From Virgibacillus dokdonensis (GTDB lineage Bacteria > Bacillota > Bacilli > Bacillales > Amphibacillaceae): DNA of 64,000 nucleotides. This document shows, piece by piece, positions 8,908 to 17,038 of the stretch (positions are counted from its first letter, which is position 1; the number at the start of each line of letters is the position of its first letter). Made by a program: the position numbers and the translations under genes. The stretch lies in contig NZ_LT745763.1 of the NCBI RefSeq assembly GCF_900166595.1, forward strand, positions 3,034,986-3,098,985. Direction: 5' to 3'. The notes beneath the pieces were generated by a model, which was not told the origin of the DNA, did no database searches, and saw only the letters and a list, made by a program, of their open reading frames with translations.

Positions 8908-9639
8908 GTGTAACTCCCCCTCGTATATATTGTATAATTTGATCCATATGTTAGATTTACCACTTTTTTACTTTTATTAAACATTTTCATTCAAATGTAC
9001 CATTCCATACTACTCTACTCACTATTTTCCTTCTACATACTTTAGGAAATCTCAATAAAGAACAGAAAAAATCTTTAAATTGTATATGTTTTTTATAAAA
9101 AAATGTAATTATATGTAAAAATATAAGTATATATAACTATTTAATAATAAAAAACAGTTCTATTTACCTAAAAAAAGTGGTTGACTCACCTTTTTATTCC
9201 ATTGTATATTAATTTTGAACAATAAAAAGATAAAGAAAGAAGTGAAATGAAGCTATAATGTGAAGTGTTATACAACATGATATTAACTTTTGGAATCGTT
9301 TAACTGGCAGGAATTTTTTAATCAGATGGGTTGATTTGGCTTGACCTCTCCTCTCCTTTCAAATGCAAGCATCCAAAGGTTAAATAACAAATGGAGGTGA
9401 AATAAAAATATTTTTTCTGAATAATGATACAAAACCAACTTTCATTGAACTAAAACGGTAATTAATTTCAGCACCTAAATTCAAGCACAAATAATTTGTG
9501 AAATTTATCACAATATAACTATGGGTTTGAAAGGTAAAAACCCCTGTAAGCCGAACGTTTGTTAGTAAATGATCGCTGCTACTAAACTAACATTTTACAT
9601 CAATTCAAGAAACACTGAACTTAGAAAGGAGCGTTTTTT
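8908..9639. other. AT-rich upstream region of the Nhe-like toxin operon
   Basis: About 730 bp without a gene. GGAGGTGAAATAAAA at about 9390 looks like a ribosome binding site, but no start codon or frame follows it. I found no clear PlcR box (TATGNANNNNTNCATA), which controls nhe in B. cereus. Probable long leader and promoter region of the toxin operon. Confidence 0.5.
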
Positions 9640-10764
9640 ATGAAGAAAAAAATACTATCATGTTTAATGATTCTAGTTGTTCTATTTACTGTCTTTATAC
9701 CCCAAAGCGCATTTGCAGAATCAAAAGAGAGTTTGCGGAGCGTGACTTTTTCCAATTGGATAAGGACATTAGGTTCTCAATACCCACTGCTTCAAGCTTA
9801 TGGATTAGTAATTTTAAAGCAGCCAGATCTAAACGTCAAAAACATGAGTAGCTTATCAAATAACCAGTATATAGCAAGGAATAACGTTCGTGAATGGCTA
9901 GATGAATACAGTTCAAAACTCATTTACATTAATGAAAATATGAATGGATTAACACAAAGAGTCGATTATTACTACGACCGCCTTTATGATTTATCGGAAC
10001 AAATAGATAGTAATGAACAGGCTAAAAATTCCTTTTTAAGTCGATATAACCGACTACAGAGAGTCATGGATGATGTACAATACAAAATGGAAAGAACCTC
10101 CATGAATTTACAAGCTTATCATGACCTATTAGAAGAAGATAGCAACAATTTTTCCAAAAAAGCAGATCAAGCAATTGCTTCATTGAACGGCGGAGATGGC
10201 AAAGCAACAACAATAAGATCAGCTATCAAAGCAAATATGGAAGATATTCAAAATGAACTAGTAAAAATACTCAATAACCCGGACGAAGTATATGACTTCT
10301 CTTTTAAACTAGGTACAGAGATTTACAACACGGTGAAAACGGGAGCGGAAACCAAAACGGTAGATGTAGCGTCTATTGAAGCTTTAGGAAAAACATTAAT
10401 GAGTTCCGAAGATCTGGATACAAAAGAATCTTATTCTACTATTCGCCAAAAACATAAAACCGTTACTTCATTAATGAAACAGCTATCGGAAATTGAACAT
10501 CAAGCAACAGAGGTTACCATTACAGAAGATCAACTATTTGGATTTTCTTCCATGGTTGAACGCCAAATCACTATCTTTAATTATATAGTAAATGAATTTA
10601 CTGAACTAAATCATATTATGGGCAATTTAAAAGAAGATATTATAGAAGGCAACATTACTCCATCTGAAATAAAGCGACAACTTAGATATTACAAAGATAT
10701 AATGGATGAAATAGATAAGCAAACAGGACAATTTGAAGAATTTACTACATCAGTTAAATACTAA
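9640..10764 (+). CDS. nheA: NheA-like enterotoxin component (ClyA/Hbl/Nhe superfamily)
   Basis: Secreted subunit of a predicted three-part alpha-helical pore-forming toxin. A signal peptide (residues 1-26, cleavage after AFA) precedes a long mostly helical protein of 374 residues. LGSQYPLLQAYGLVILKQPD and ARNNVREWLDEYSSKLI are recognisably close to remembered B. cereus NheA sequence, and the C-terminal EIDKQTGQFEEFTTSV also matches the NheA tail. As in NheA there is no long hydrophobic hairpin. ATG behind AGAAAGGAGCG. First gene of the cluster, 26 bp before the NheB-like gene. Haemolytic or cytotoxic activity is inferred from family only. Confidence 0.88.
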   Translation: MKKKILSCLMILVVLFTVFIPQSAFAESKESLRSVTFSNWIRTLGSQYPLLQAYGLVILKQPDLNVKNMSSLSNNQYIARNNVREWLDEYSSKLIYINENMNGLTQRVDYYYDRLYDLSEQIDSNEQAKNSFLSRYNRLQRVMDDVQYKMERTSMNLQAYHDLLEEDSNNFSKKADQAIASLNGGDGKATTIRSAIKANMEDIQNELVKILNNPDEVYDFSFKLGTEIYNTVKTGAETKTVDVASIEALGKTLMSSEDLDTKESYSTIRQKHKTVTSLMKQLSEIEHQATEVTITEDQLFGFSSMVERQITIFNYIVNEFTELNHIMGNLKEDIIEGNITPSEIKRQLRYYKDIMDEIDKQTGQFEEFTTSVKY

Positions 10765-10790
10765 TCATTTTGTGTTAGGAGGGAATACGA

Positions 10791-11990
10791 ATGGCAAAAA
10801 AATTTTTAAAACCTATTTTACAAGTAGCAGTGGCAACAACATTAATATTTAGTAGCGTTGCTCCTTCCTACGCTTCTGCTAGTGTAGCTGAAAATAATCA
10901 CCAAGCAGACAAAGTTAGTGACTTAGCCAATCAATATAAAAAATATGAACTAGGGCCAGAAGGACTAAGACAAGCACTCGAGACAACAGGATCTAATGCG
11001 CTGGTTATGGATTTATATGCTTTGACAGTTTTAAAACAGCCAGATATCAAGTTTACTAATGTTGTTATCATCGACAATAACTTACAAAATAAAATCATAT
11101 CTGATCAAAGTATTGCAAGAGAGAATGCAAAAGTATGGTTAGATCAATTAAAACCACAATTAATTAAAACGAATGAAAATATTATAAATTATGATAATCG
11201 TTTCGAAGGGTACTATGATAAGCTAATAGAAGCCGCAGAAAACAAAGATAAAGATGCCTTAGAAGCTAGAATAAAAAGACTATCGAGGAGCGTTTCCAAA
11301 AACAAACAAGAAGTCGACCAATTAATTGTCGATTTAAAAGAATACAGACAAAAATTACAGTCTGATACACAAAATTTAAAAGAAGATACAAATAGGCTTT
11401 CCTCTATTTTAACGGGCGAAGATGCAGGTATACCGCTTTTAAAACAACAAATTGAATCTTACCATGATGCGATTAGTAAATATAACAAAGTATTAATAGC
11501 CTCTTCTGTCTCTACATCATTAGGACCTATAGCTATTGCAGGAGGAATCGCTGTAATTGCTACAGGCGCAGGAACGCCACTTGGTGTTGCTCTTATAGCA
11601 GGCGGAACTGGACTAACTGGTGGAGGAATTACGGGTATTGTATTAGCCAAACAAGGAATTGATGAAGCAGAGTCAGAAATTAAATCTATAACCAAAGAAT
11701 TAACAGATACAGAAATTCAATTAGCGTTAGCAACAGGAATAAAACAACAGACGAATAATTTAACCAAGACGATTGATCTAGCAATTGACTCTTTACAAAA
11801 CATTTCAACGCAGTGGAGTACGATGGATGCAAAATATAGAAGTTTACTTAGCGATATTGATTTTATGAGTCCTGAAGACCTTGATCTTATTAAGGAAGAC
11901 TTATCTATTGCTAAAATGAGTTGGAGTAATATTCGAGACTATGCGCAAAAATTATATGTAGAAGAAATTAAAGTTGTCGATAATCAATAA
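10791..11990 (+). CDS. nheB: NheB-like enterotoxin component
   Basis: Secreted pore-forming subunit, 399 residues. Signal peptide of about 29 residues ending near YASA. LGPEGLRQALETTGSNALVM and DLYALTVLKQPDI closely match NheB. The membrane-active hydrophobic hairpin is intact (residues about 240-285: SLGPIAIAGGIAVIATGAGT, then a glycine-rich second strand). This supports a subunit that inserts into membranes together with the NheC-like partner. The C-terminus has YAQKLYVEEIKVVD, also NheB-like. Strong ribosome binding site TTAGGAGGGAATACGA. Transcribed with the NheA-like gene; an inverted repeat follows the stop. Confidence 0.9.
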   Translation: MAKKFLKPILQVAVATTLIFSSVAPSYASASVAENNHQADKVSDLANQYKKYELGPEGLRQALETTGSNALVMDLYALTVLKQPDIKFTNVVIIDNNLQNKIISDQSIARENAKVWLDQLKPQLIKTNENIINYDNRFEGYYDKLIEAAENKDKDALEARIKRLSRSVSKNKQEVDQLIVDLKEYRQKLQSDTQNLKEDTNRLSSILTGEDAGIPLLKQQIESYHDAISKYNKVLIASSVSTSLGPIAIAGGIAVIATGAGTPLGVALIAGGTGLTGGGITGIVLAKQGIDEAESEIKSITKELTDTEIQLALATGIKQQTNNLTKTIDLAIDSLQNISTQWSTMDAKYRSLLSDIDFMSPEDLDLIKEDLSIAKMSWSNIRDYAQKLYVEEIKVVDNQ

Positions 11991-12014
11991 AATGCAACTT
12001 AGGATATAAAATGA

Positions 12015-12061
12015 ACCAACAATCAGTCTAGGAGTTCATCCCTCCTTCACTGATTGTTGGT
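12015..12061 (+). terminator. 13-bp inverted repeat between nheB- and nheC-like genes
   Basis: ACCAACAATCAGT (12015-12027) pairs perfectly with ACTGATTGTTGGT (12049-12061) across a 21-nt loop, without a strong U-tract. From memory, the B. cereus nheB-nheC gap also carries a 13-bp inverted repeat thought to lower nheC expression. A partial terminator or processing hairpin is the likely role. Confidence 0.65.
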
Positions 12062-12120
12062 AGCTTAAACTTTTGCTTATACTTTAAAATCTAAAGAACG
12101 CTAACAAAACACGCAGTTCA

Positions 12121-12165
12121 TGCTGTAATCTTCCACTTAGATTAACCTAAAGGCAGATTACAGCA
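12121..12165 (+). repeat. Second inverted repeat before the nheC-like gene
   Basis: TGCTGTAATCT (12121-12131) and AGATTACAGCA (12155-12165) are an 11-bp perfect inverted repeat with a 23-nt loop, 30 bp upstream of the nheC-like start. Function unknown; possible operator or RNA hairpin. Confidence 0.5.
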
Positions 12166-12194
12166 CGTTATATTCGGAATAACAGGTGATAAAT

Positions 12195-13253
12195 ATGCAA
12201 ACCAAAGTAATGAAACAAATATTTATTTGCTCCATCATAACAACTTTTTTAGTAACCTATTCGTTACCACAAACAATGATTTATGCAGCTGAACAAACAG
12301 AAACAATGAAACCCGATTCAGAAAAGATAATAAAGAATTTAGAAGAATTGGCTACTAGTATAGCGAGTATAGACTCCTATGCAACAACTATCCAAAACGA
12401 ACCAAAACCCAATTTAACAAATTTAAATGCTGTAAGTGACAAATTAAAACGTAACATAAACAATCATTTTGCCGATGCTAAAAACAACGCTACGTATTGG
12501 ACAAGTAGTTTAAAGCCTTCCATGAACACATTTCTAGAAAGTATTGGACATTTTAACGATGTATTTCAAGAAAGGCATTCTACATTATTAGCTGCTTTGG
12601 AGAATAATGACAAAGAAAAGATACGTGCTGAGGTAGAACGGCTTAATGATAATATTGTAAGACAAAGCGAAAACGCAGAAAGATTAGTTAAAAATTTAAC
12701 CCAATTTCGAGATAATGTAACGAAGGATACACAACGTTTCAAGAACAATTCTAATCAATTAGAAGTCCAAACCATATCATCTTCACAGGCTGATATACCT
12801 CTTTTAAAGAGAAAAATTAATTATTATAATGATGTCATTGATAATACTGATTATAGAATAGCGGCTGGTTCATTAGCGTGCGCTTCCCTGATTGGCTGTA
12901 TTTGGGGAGGAATTGAGATTGATAACGCTACAAGTGATAAACGAGATGCAGAATATCAAATAGACAAACTTAAAGCAAAAATAGATGGGATTGAGAAAGA
13001 AATAGCTACGATAACAGACATACAAAGTAAACTAACAAATATGGTTCAAAAAATTGATACAGCTATCGATTCCATCCAAAATTTAACAAATTACTGGTAC
13101 CTCATGAACTCTAAATACCAAAACTTGCTGGACGATGTCCGTATATTAAATCCAGGAGAGTTAGATCTTTTAAGAGAGGATATGCAAATTGTAAGTAGAA
13201 GTTGGGAGCAAATTAAACAGTTTGCCAAAAACCTAGCTCAAGCATTAAAATAA
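12195..13253 (+). CDS. nheC: NheC-like enterotoxin component
   Basis: Secreted third subunit, 352 residues, with a signal peptide of about 29 residues ending at IYA. It is the most diverged of the three but follows NheC/NheB architecture: SIASIDSYATTIQN, an ADIPLLKRKINYYNDVI segment before a short hydrophobic hairpin (AAGSLACASLIGCIWGG, about 17 residues, shorter than in NheB), and a helical tail with IQNLTNYWYLMNSKYQNLL and EDMQIVSRSWEQIK. The ATG at 12195 was chosen because the GTG 9 bp upstream lies within the ribosome binding site AGGTGA. Separated from the NheB-like gene by 204 bp with two inverted repeats, so it is probably expressed at a lower level. Confidence 0.83.
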   Translation: MQTKVMKQIFICSIITTFLVTYSLPQTMIYAAEQTETMKPDSEKIIKNLEELATSIASIDSYATTIQNEPKPNLTNLNAVSDKLKRNINNHFADAKNNATYWTSSLKPSMNTFLESIGHFNDVFQERHSTLLAALENNDKEKIRAEVERLNDNIVRQSENAERLVKNLTQFRDNVTKDTQRFKNNSNQLEVQTISSSQADIPLLKRKINYYNDVIDNTDYRIAAGSLACASLIGCIWGGIEIDNATSDKRDAEYQIDKLKAKIDGIEKEIATITDIQSKLTNMVQKIDTAIDSIQNLTNYWYLMNSKYQNLLDDVRILNPGELDLLREDMQIVSRSWEQIKQFAKNLAQALK

Positions 13254-13318
13254 TACAATAGCACGATACACGTTTATTCCTATTAAAATATTTGATGTCA
13301 CTTTTATTACACATAAAC

Positions 13319-13339
13319 AGTGAGGGTTTTTCCCTCACT
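13319..13339 (+). terminator. Hairpin after the nheC-like gene
   Basis: AGTGAGGG-TTTTT-CCCTCACT, an 8-bp perfect stem with a T5 loop and no downstream U-run. Terminator-like, or part of the leader of the next gene. Confidence 0.4.
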
Positions 13340-13379
13340 TCAAAGTGGCGAAAAACAGAATGAAAGGAGAAAAACACAT

Positions 13380-13601
13380 ATGACATTTGAAGAAGTATTA
13401 CCTGAATTAAAATCTGGTAAGAAAGTGATTCGTAGTGGATGGAATGGCGCCGAAGTATATGTAAAGCTCGTTGAAGAAAGTAAGCACGATGGTGAAAAGC
13501 TTCATCCATACTTTTTAATCAATGTCTCTGGAGAAGGCTATACCATGTTCACCCCTACTGTATGTGATATTCTTGCTGACGACTGGACCATCATTGAATA
13601 A
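13380..13601 (+). CDS. DUF2829 / Tad2-like small protein
   Basis: 73 residues. MTFEEVLPELKSGKKVIRSG-WNG and the C-terminal TVCDILADDWTIIE are the conserved ends of the DUF2829 family. In phages that family includes Tad2, a protein that sequesters the Thoeris immune signal. ATG preceded by GAAAGGAGAAAAACACAT; a longer frame upstream has no ribosome binding site. It is compact with no membrane segment. Here it stands alone between the toxin operon and an SDR gene, with no phage genes in the window, so a host housekeeping or captured-phage origin is equally possible. The family match is from motif memory. Confidence 0.75.
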   Translation: MTFEEVLPELKSGKKVIRSGWNGAEVYVKLVEESKHDGEKLHPYFLINVSGEGYTMFTPTVCDILADDWTIIE

Positions 13602-13625
13602 TATGAATGTTTTTGGAGGTTGTAT

Positions 13626-14381
13626 ATGAAGTTTGATGAATATACAGGACAAACTGTTTTTATCACTGGTGGCGCTTCGGGTATAGGAAAAGCGCAAGCT
13701 GTCTGTTTTCTAAGAAATGGCGCTAATGTATTTGTCTTCGATAAAGAGAAAAAAAACGTAGCAGAAATGGAAGAACAATATAGCGGACAATTCACCTATG
13801 CGTTAGGAAGTGTTACGGATAAAGCGTCTGTCCAAAGAGCTGTGCAACACGCATTACATAAATTTGAACGCATTGATATTTTACTAAATACAGCGGGGAT
13901 ACTGGATGGATATGTAACTACATTAGAAACAGAAGAATGGTTATGGGATAAGGTTATGGACACAAATGTAAAAGGAACCTACCTTGTAACCAACGTCGTA
14001 CTTCCTTATATGCTTCAGCAAGAAAGCGGAGTTATCATCAACATGTCATCCATTGCAGGCTTTGTTGCTGGTGGCGGTGGTGCTGCGTATACTGCTTCTA
14101 AGCATGCCATTATAGGTTATACCAAACAATTGGATTATGACTATTGCAGAAAAGGAATTCGAGCTAACGCGATTGCACCAGGTGCGATTAAAACGCCAAT
14201 GAACAAAGCGGATTTTTCTGGAGATGGAAAAATCGCCGAATGGGTAGCGAATCAGACACCTGCTGGGAGATGGGCAGACCCCATAGAAGTAGGCGAGCTC
14301 ACGCTTTTTTTAGCAAGTAGGGCTGCTGATTATATGCATGGTGTCGTTATTCCTATTGACGGCGGATGGACCAATAAATAA
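13626..14381 (+). CDS. SDR-family oxidoreductase (FabG-like)
   Basis: NAD(P)-dependent short-chain dehydrogenase/reductase, 251 residues, cytoplasmic. Classical SDR motifs: VFITGGASGIGKAQA (dinucleotide-binding TGxxxGIG), LLNTAGILDG (NNAG equivalent), INMSSIAGF (catalytic Ser), YTASKHA (catalytic YxxxK) and IAPGAIKTPM. The C-terminus PIDGGWTNK is typical of FabG-like members. ATG after GGAGGTTGTAT, 24 bp after the DUF2829 gene, so the two may be cotranscribed. The substrate cannot be told from sequence. Confidence 0.88.
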   Translation: MKFDEYTGQTVFITGGASGIGKAQAVCFLRNGANVFVFDKEKKNVAEMEEQYSGQFTYALGSVTDKASVQRAVQHALHKFERIDILLNTAGILDGYVTTLETEEWLWDKVMDTNVKGTYLVTNVVLPYMLQQESGVIINMSSIAGFVAGGGGAAYTASKHAIIGYTKQLDYDYCRKGIRANAIAPGAIKTPMNKADFSGDGKIAEWVANQTPAGRWADPIEVGELTLFLASRAADYMHGVVIPIDGGWTNK

Positions 14382-14389
14382 TTCTATTA

Positions 14390-14418
14390 TTGCGCAAGCT
14401 GTTTCGTTCTAATATAAT
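14390..14418 (+). promoter_or_regulatory. SigA-type promoter of queT
   Basis: TTGCGC (-35, 14390-14395), 17-bp spacer, TATAAT (-10, 14413-14418), just ahead of the riboswitch leader. Confidence 0.7.
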
Positions 14419-14443
14419 AGTGTAGCAAACATAACAAAGATGT

Positions 14444-14510
14444 ACTGCAACACTTCCTTCTTTGGTTGCAGTTATTACTAAAATAGCTAGATGCTATTTT
14501 ACAAAGGAGA
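14444..14510 (+). ncRNA. preQ1-II-like riboswitch (COG4708 motif) in the queT leader
   Basis: Stem ACTGCAAC/GTTGCAGT (14444-14451 with 14465-14472) encloses loop ACTTCCTTCTTTG. After linker TATTACT a second hairpin AAAATAGC/GCTATTTT (14480-14500) follows, then CAAAGGAG. The loop segment CTTCTTTG (14457-14464) is complementary to CAAAGGAG (14502-14509), forming an 8-bp pseudoknot (one G-U) that would hide the ribosome binding site of queT. This matches the preQ1-II layout as I recall it from Streptococcus and its usual downstream gene, queT (COG4708). Translational repression by preQ1 is inferred. Confidence 0.75.
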
Positions 14511-14517
14511 AATATAA

Positions 14518-15027
14518 ATGCATAAGTTAATATCTCAAACATCTTCACCAACGATGATCTCCGAGCTAACTAAAATTGCCATTATTAGTTCCCTCTATGT
14601 GATTGTTACCATTTCTCTCGCTCCAATAAGTTTTGGTGCTATTCAGTTTCGTTTATCTGAAATGTTTAATTTTCTAGCATTGTATCATAAGCGTTACGTT
14701 ATTGCCGTCACTTTCGGAGTTGTTATTGCCAATTTCATGTCCCCTACTTGGTTCTTTGATGTTCCAATTGGTAGCATTTCTACTTTTCTTGTGTTAATTT
14801 TTTGTAGACATGTAACCCAACAAATGAAAAATGACATACTAAAAATAGCTACAACAGCTATTATTTTTGCTGTCTCCATGTTCACAGTTGCAACACAATT
14901 AACGCTCCTATTTGACTTGCCTTTCTTTTATACATGGTTAACCGTCGGCATCGGGGAACTATTATCCATGACGATTGGTGGAATAGTGATATACTGGTTA
15001 GCAAAGAGAGTAGATTTCACAAAATAA
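14518..15027 (+). CDS. queT: QueT-family queuosine precursor transporter
   Basis: Substrate-binding membrane (S) subunit for uptake of a queuosine precursor such as preQ1, probably energised by a shared ECF module encoded elsewhere. 169 residues with about five hydrophobic helices. Family-typical segments include FGAIQFRLSEMFNFLALYH, ANFMSPTWFFDVPIGSIST and a C-terminal GELLSMTIGG. ATG after AAAGGAGAAATATAA, whose SD is part of the riboswitch pseudoknot. Monocistronic, with its own promoter and terminator. Confidence 0.9.
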   Translation: MHKLISQTSSPTMISELTKIAIISSLYVIVTISLAPISFGAIQFRLSEMFNFLALYHKRYVIAVTFGVVIANFMSPTWFFDVPIGSISTFLVLIFCRHVTQQMKNDILKIATTAIIFAVSMFTVATQLTLLFDLPFFYTWLTVGIGELLSMTIGGIVIYWLAKRVDFTK

Positions 15028-15047
15028 TAGGTAGCTAAGTTTCTCTC

Positions 15048-15080
15048 AAACAAGCCTTCCTAAGTGAACGGCTTGTTTTT
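15048..15080 (+). terminator. Rho-independent terminator of queT
   Basis: CAAGCC and GGCTTG form a 6-bp stem, extended by A-T pairs, followed by TTTTTTAT. Confidence 0.8.
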
Positions 15081-15301
15081 TATTTCACCCTAATTATTCA
15101 TTCTAAAAATAGGCGCAGAAAAAATTTAAAAGGATGATATCTAACAAAAATACGCTAGCTCCATAATTTATTCTATCTGTAAAATTTTGATTCGTTGTAA
15201 TACCTTCCAGAAAAAAGCTTAGTACACAAAGCTAGACGATAGTTTGAGGTGCAAATTTTGTCCTGTTTTAACCAACCTACTAGCAACTTTAAACATTGAT
15301 A

Positions 15302-15402
15302 ATAACTTATCATAGGGCAATGGAGTGAAGTCGCTATTCGGTTATTTCGTTATACTTAAGCACCTAATTTTTATACTTTCTTATCTTGAAACTAAGGCTC
15401 GG
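15302..15402 (-). repeat. Degenerate copy of the ~220-bp repeat (family R2) in the 15028-15506 gap
   Basis: CTTATCATAGGGC, TGAAGTCG, ATTCGGTTATTTCGTTAT and TTTTTATACTTTCTTATCTT follow the order of the full copy at 63074-63290, with an internal deletion. AAGGCTCGG, the sequence from the other end of the element, comes directly after it. The rest of the 479-bp gap holds the queT terminator and the upstream region of the TetR gene. Confidence 0.5.
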
Positions 15403-15506
15403 AGCGTCTTTATTCTCACATCATTGTGTTGACAACAAAAGGACTAATGTATATCATATGACTAAATAAACAATTTTAGTCACACAGTACATAAGGAGGT
15501 ATAAAT

Positions 15507-16106
15507 TTGGCTACCGCTTTCTCCAACAACGAAAAAGAAATAATTAGAGGAAAACTGCAACAGGCTGCAAAGGAATGCCTCGGGAAGTATGGCGTTAGGA
15601 AAACGACCGTCGATCACCTTGTCCAAATAGCTGGCATATCAAAGGGTGCCTTTTATAAATTTTATCCCAAGAAAGAAATCCTGTTTTTTTACGTCTTAGA
15701 AGACTATCAAAAATCACTCATGAAAGAATTAGCAAACAGACTTGAGAAAGAGCTTACCATAGGAGTGGAGCAGTTCACTAATTTCATTTTTCAGTTATAT
15801 CAAAATGTAAAACAATCTTTTCTGATGAATCTTATTCAACAGCAAGAATTAGAGTACCTCATGAGAAAAATCCCGCCAGACATCATAATGAACCACCACT
15901 CATTAGATGCTATGTTTATGGAGCAAGTTTTTTCTTATATAAAGATAAAAGACCATGTAAATAAGCGTGTTGTCGCAGCTTCATTAAGATCGATTTTCAT
16001 GAGCATGATGTACATGGAAGAAATCGGTGAGCAAGAATTTGATGAAGTTCTAAAGCTTTTAATTAAGGGAATCGCTCTGCAAATTATAGAGGAGGTTGAG
16101 ACATGA
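15507..16106 (+). CDS. TetR-family transcriptional regulator
   Basis: 199 residues. The N-terminal TetR helix-turn-helix is clear (KECLGKYGVRKTTVDHLVQI, then AGISKGAFYKFYPKKEILFF), followed by a helical ligand/dimerisation domain. The TTG start is chosen because it sits behind AAGGAGGTATAAAT, with no ATG in position. It overlaps the following ABC ATPase by 4 bp (ATGA), so it is the first gene of a regulator-exporter operon and probably controls it in response to the exported compound. Confidence 0.88.
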   Translation: MATAFSNNEKEIIRGKLQQAAKECLGKYGVRKTTVDHLVQIAGISKGAFYKFYPKKEILFFYVLEDYQKSLMKELANRLEKELTIGVEQFTNFIFQLYQNVKQSFLMNLIQQQELEYLMRKIPPDIIMNHHSLDAMFMEQVFSYIKIKDHVNKRVVAASLRSIFMSMMYMEEIGEQEFDEVLKLLIKGIALQIIEEVET

Positions 16107-17038
16107 ATGACGTTATTTATACAGAAAATCTAACAAAAGCATATGGGCAAACCTTTGCAGTTAATAACGTTGATTTATCTGTTGCGAAAGGCGAAATCTA
16201 TGGTTTTTTAGGTTTAAACGGTGCTGGAAAAACGACAACTATCCAAATGCTATTAGGTATGATCACACCTACTTCTGGAAAATGCTACCTCAATGGAGAA
16301 AAAGTTCATTCTAAAAATAAGGACATTTGGCGTCATGTCGGTTATATGGTGGAAACACCCTATTCCTATCCAGAGTTAACGGTAAGAGAAAACCTTGACG
16401 TTATCTGCAAACTAAGAGGGATTAGAGACAAAAGTTGTGTCGATTGGATCATTAAAAACTTAAAATTAGAAGCCTACACTGCTAAAAAAACAAAACAACT
16501 ATCTATGGGAAATAACCAAAGACTTGGAATAGCAAAAGCGCTACTTCACCATCCTCCTATTTTAATATTAGATGAGCCGACGAACGGATTAGACCCTGCT
16601 GGCATCGTTGAAGTTCGTCAACTTCTGAAGGAATTAGCCCAAAACAGAGGCGTAACCATTCTCATATCTAGCCATAAGTTGGATGAAATTTCAAAAATAG
16701 CTACAAATATAGCCATTATACATCAAGGGATGCTAATCAAAAAAATATCTGGTGAACAACTGGAAAAACAGTTGCACAAAACTTTGCTACTAGATGGAAA
16801 AAATAGGTTAGCAATCAAACACACTCTATTGACAGCAGGTTATAAGGTTTCTACGGATAATGAAGAAAACTCACCACTTCAAATGAAGGAAGCAAATGCA
16901 GTACATGACCCTGGGCAAATTGCTACATTACTTGTAAATGCTGGGCACCCACCAACATTACTAAAAGTAGTAGAAGAGGATTTAGAAATGTATTTTCTAA
17001 GAACCATTCGAGAATTTGGAGGCGATCAACATGAATAA
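16103..17038 (+). CDS. ABC transporter ATP-binding protein (BcrA-like)
   Basis: ATPase subunit of an ABC exporter, 311 residues, at the inner face of the membrane. Walker A GLNGAGKTTT near residue 40, signature QLSMGNNQRLGIAKALL (family LSGGQ replaced by LSMGN, as in BcrA-type ATPases), Walker B ILILDEPTNGLDPAG and H-loop ISSHKLDEI. A long C-terminal extension is normal for drug/bacteriocin-type ABC-2 systems. Overlaps the TetR gene and, by 8 bp, the permease. Substrate unknown; resistance to a peptide antibiotic is plausible. Confidence 0.9.
   Translation: MNDVIYTENLTKAYGQTFAVNNVDLSVAKGEIYGFLGLNGAGKTTTIQMLLGMITPTSGKCYLNGEKVHSKNKDIWRHVGYMVETPYSYPELTVRENLDVICKLRGIRDKSCVDWIIKNLKLEAYTAKKTKQLSMGNNQRLGIAKALLHHPPILILDEPTNGLDPAGIVEVRQLLKELAQNRGVTILISSHKLDEISKIATNIAIIHQGMLIKKISGEQLEKQLHKTLLLDGKNRLAIKHTLLTAGYKVSTDNEENSPLQMKEANAVHDPGQIATLLVNAGHPPTLLKVVEEDLEMYFLRTIREFGGDQHE

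Noticed and set aside
8938..8960. Possible PlcR-like box ahead of the Nhe-like operon (CCATATGTTAGATT)
   Set aside because: Does not match TATGNANNNNTNCATA and lies about 690 bp from the first toxin gene.
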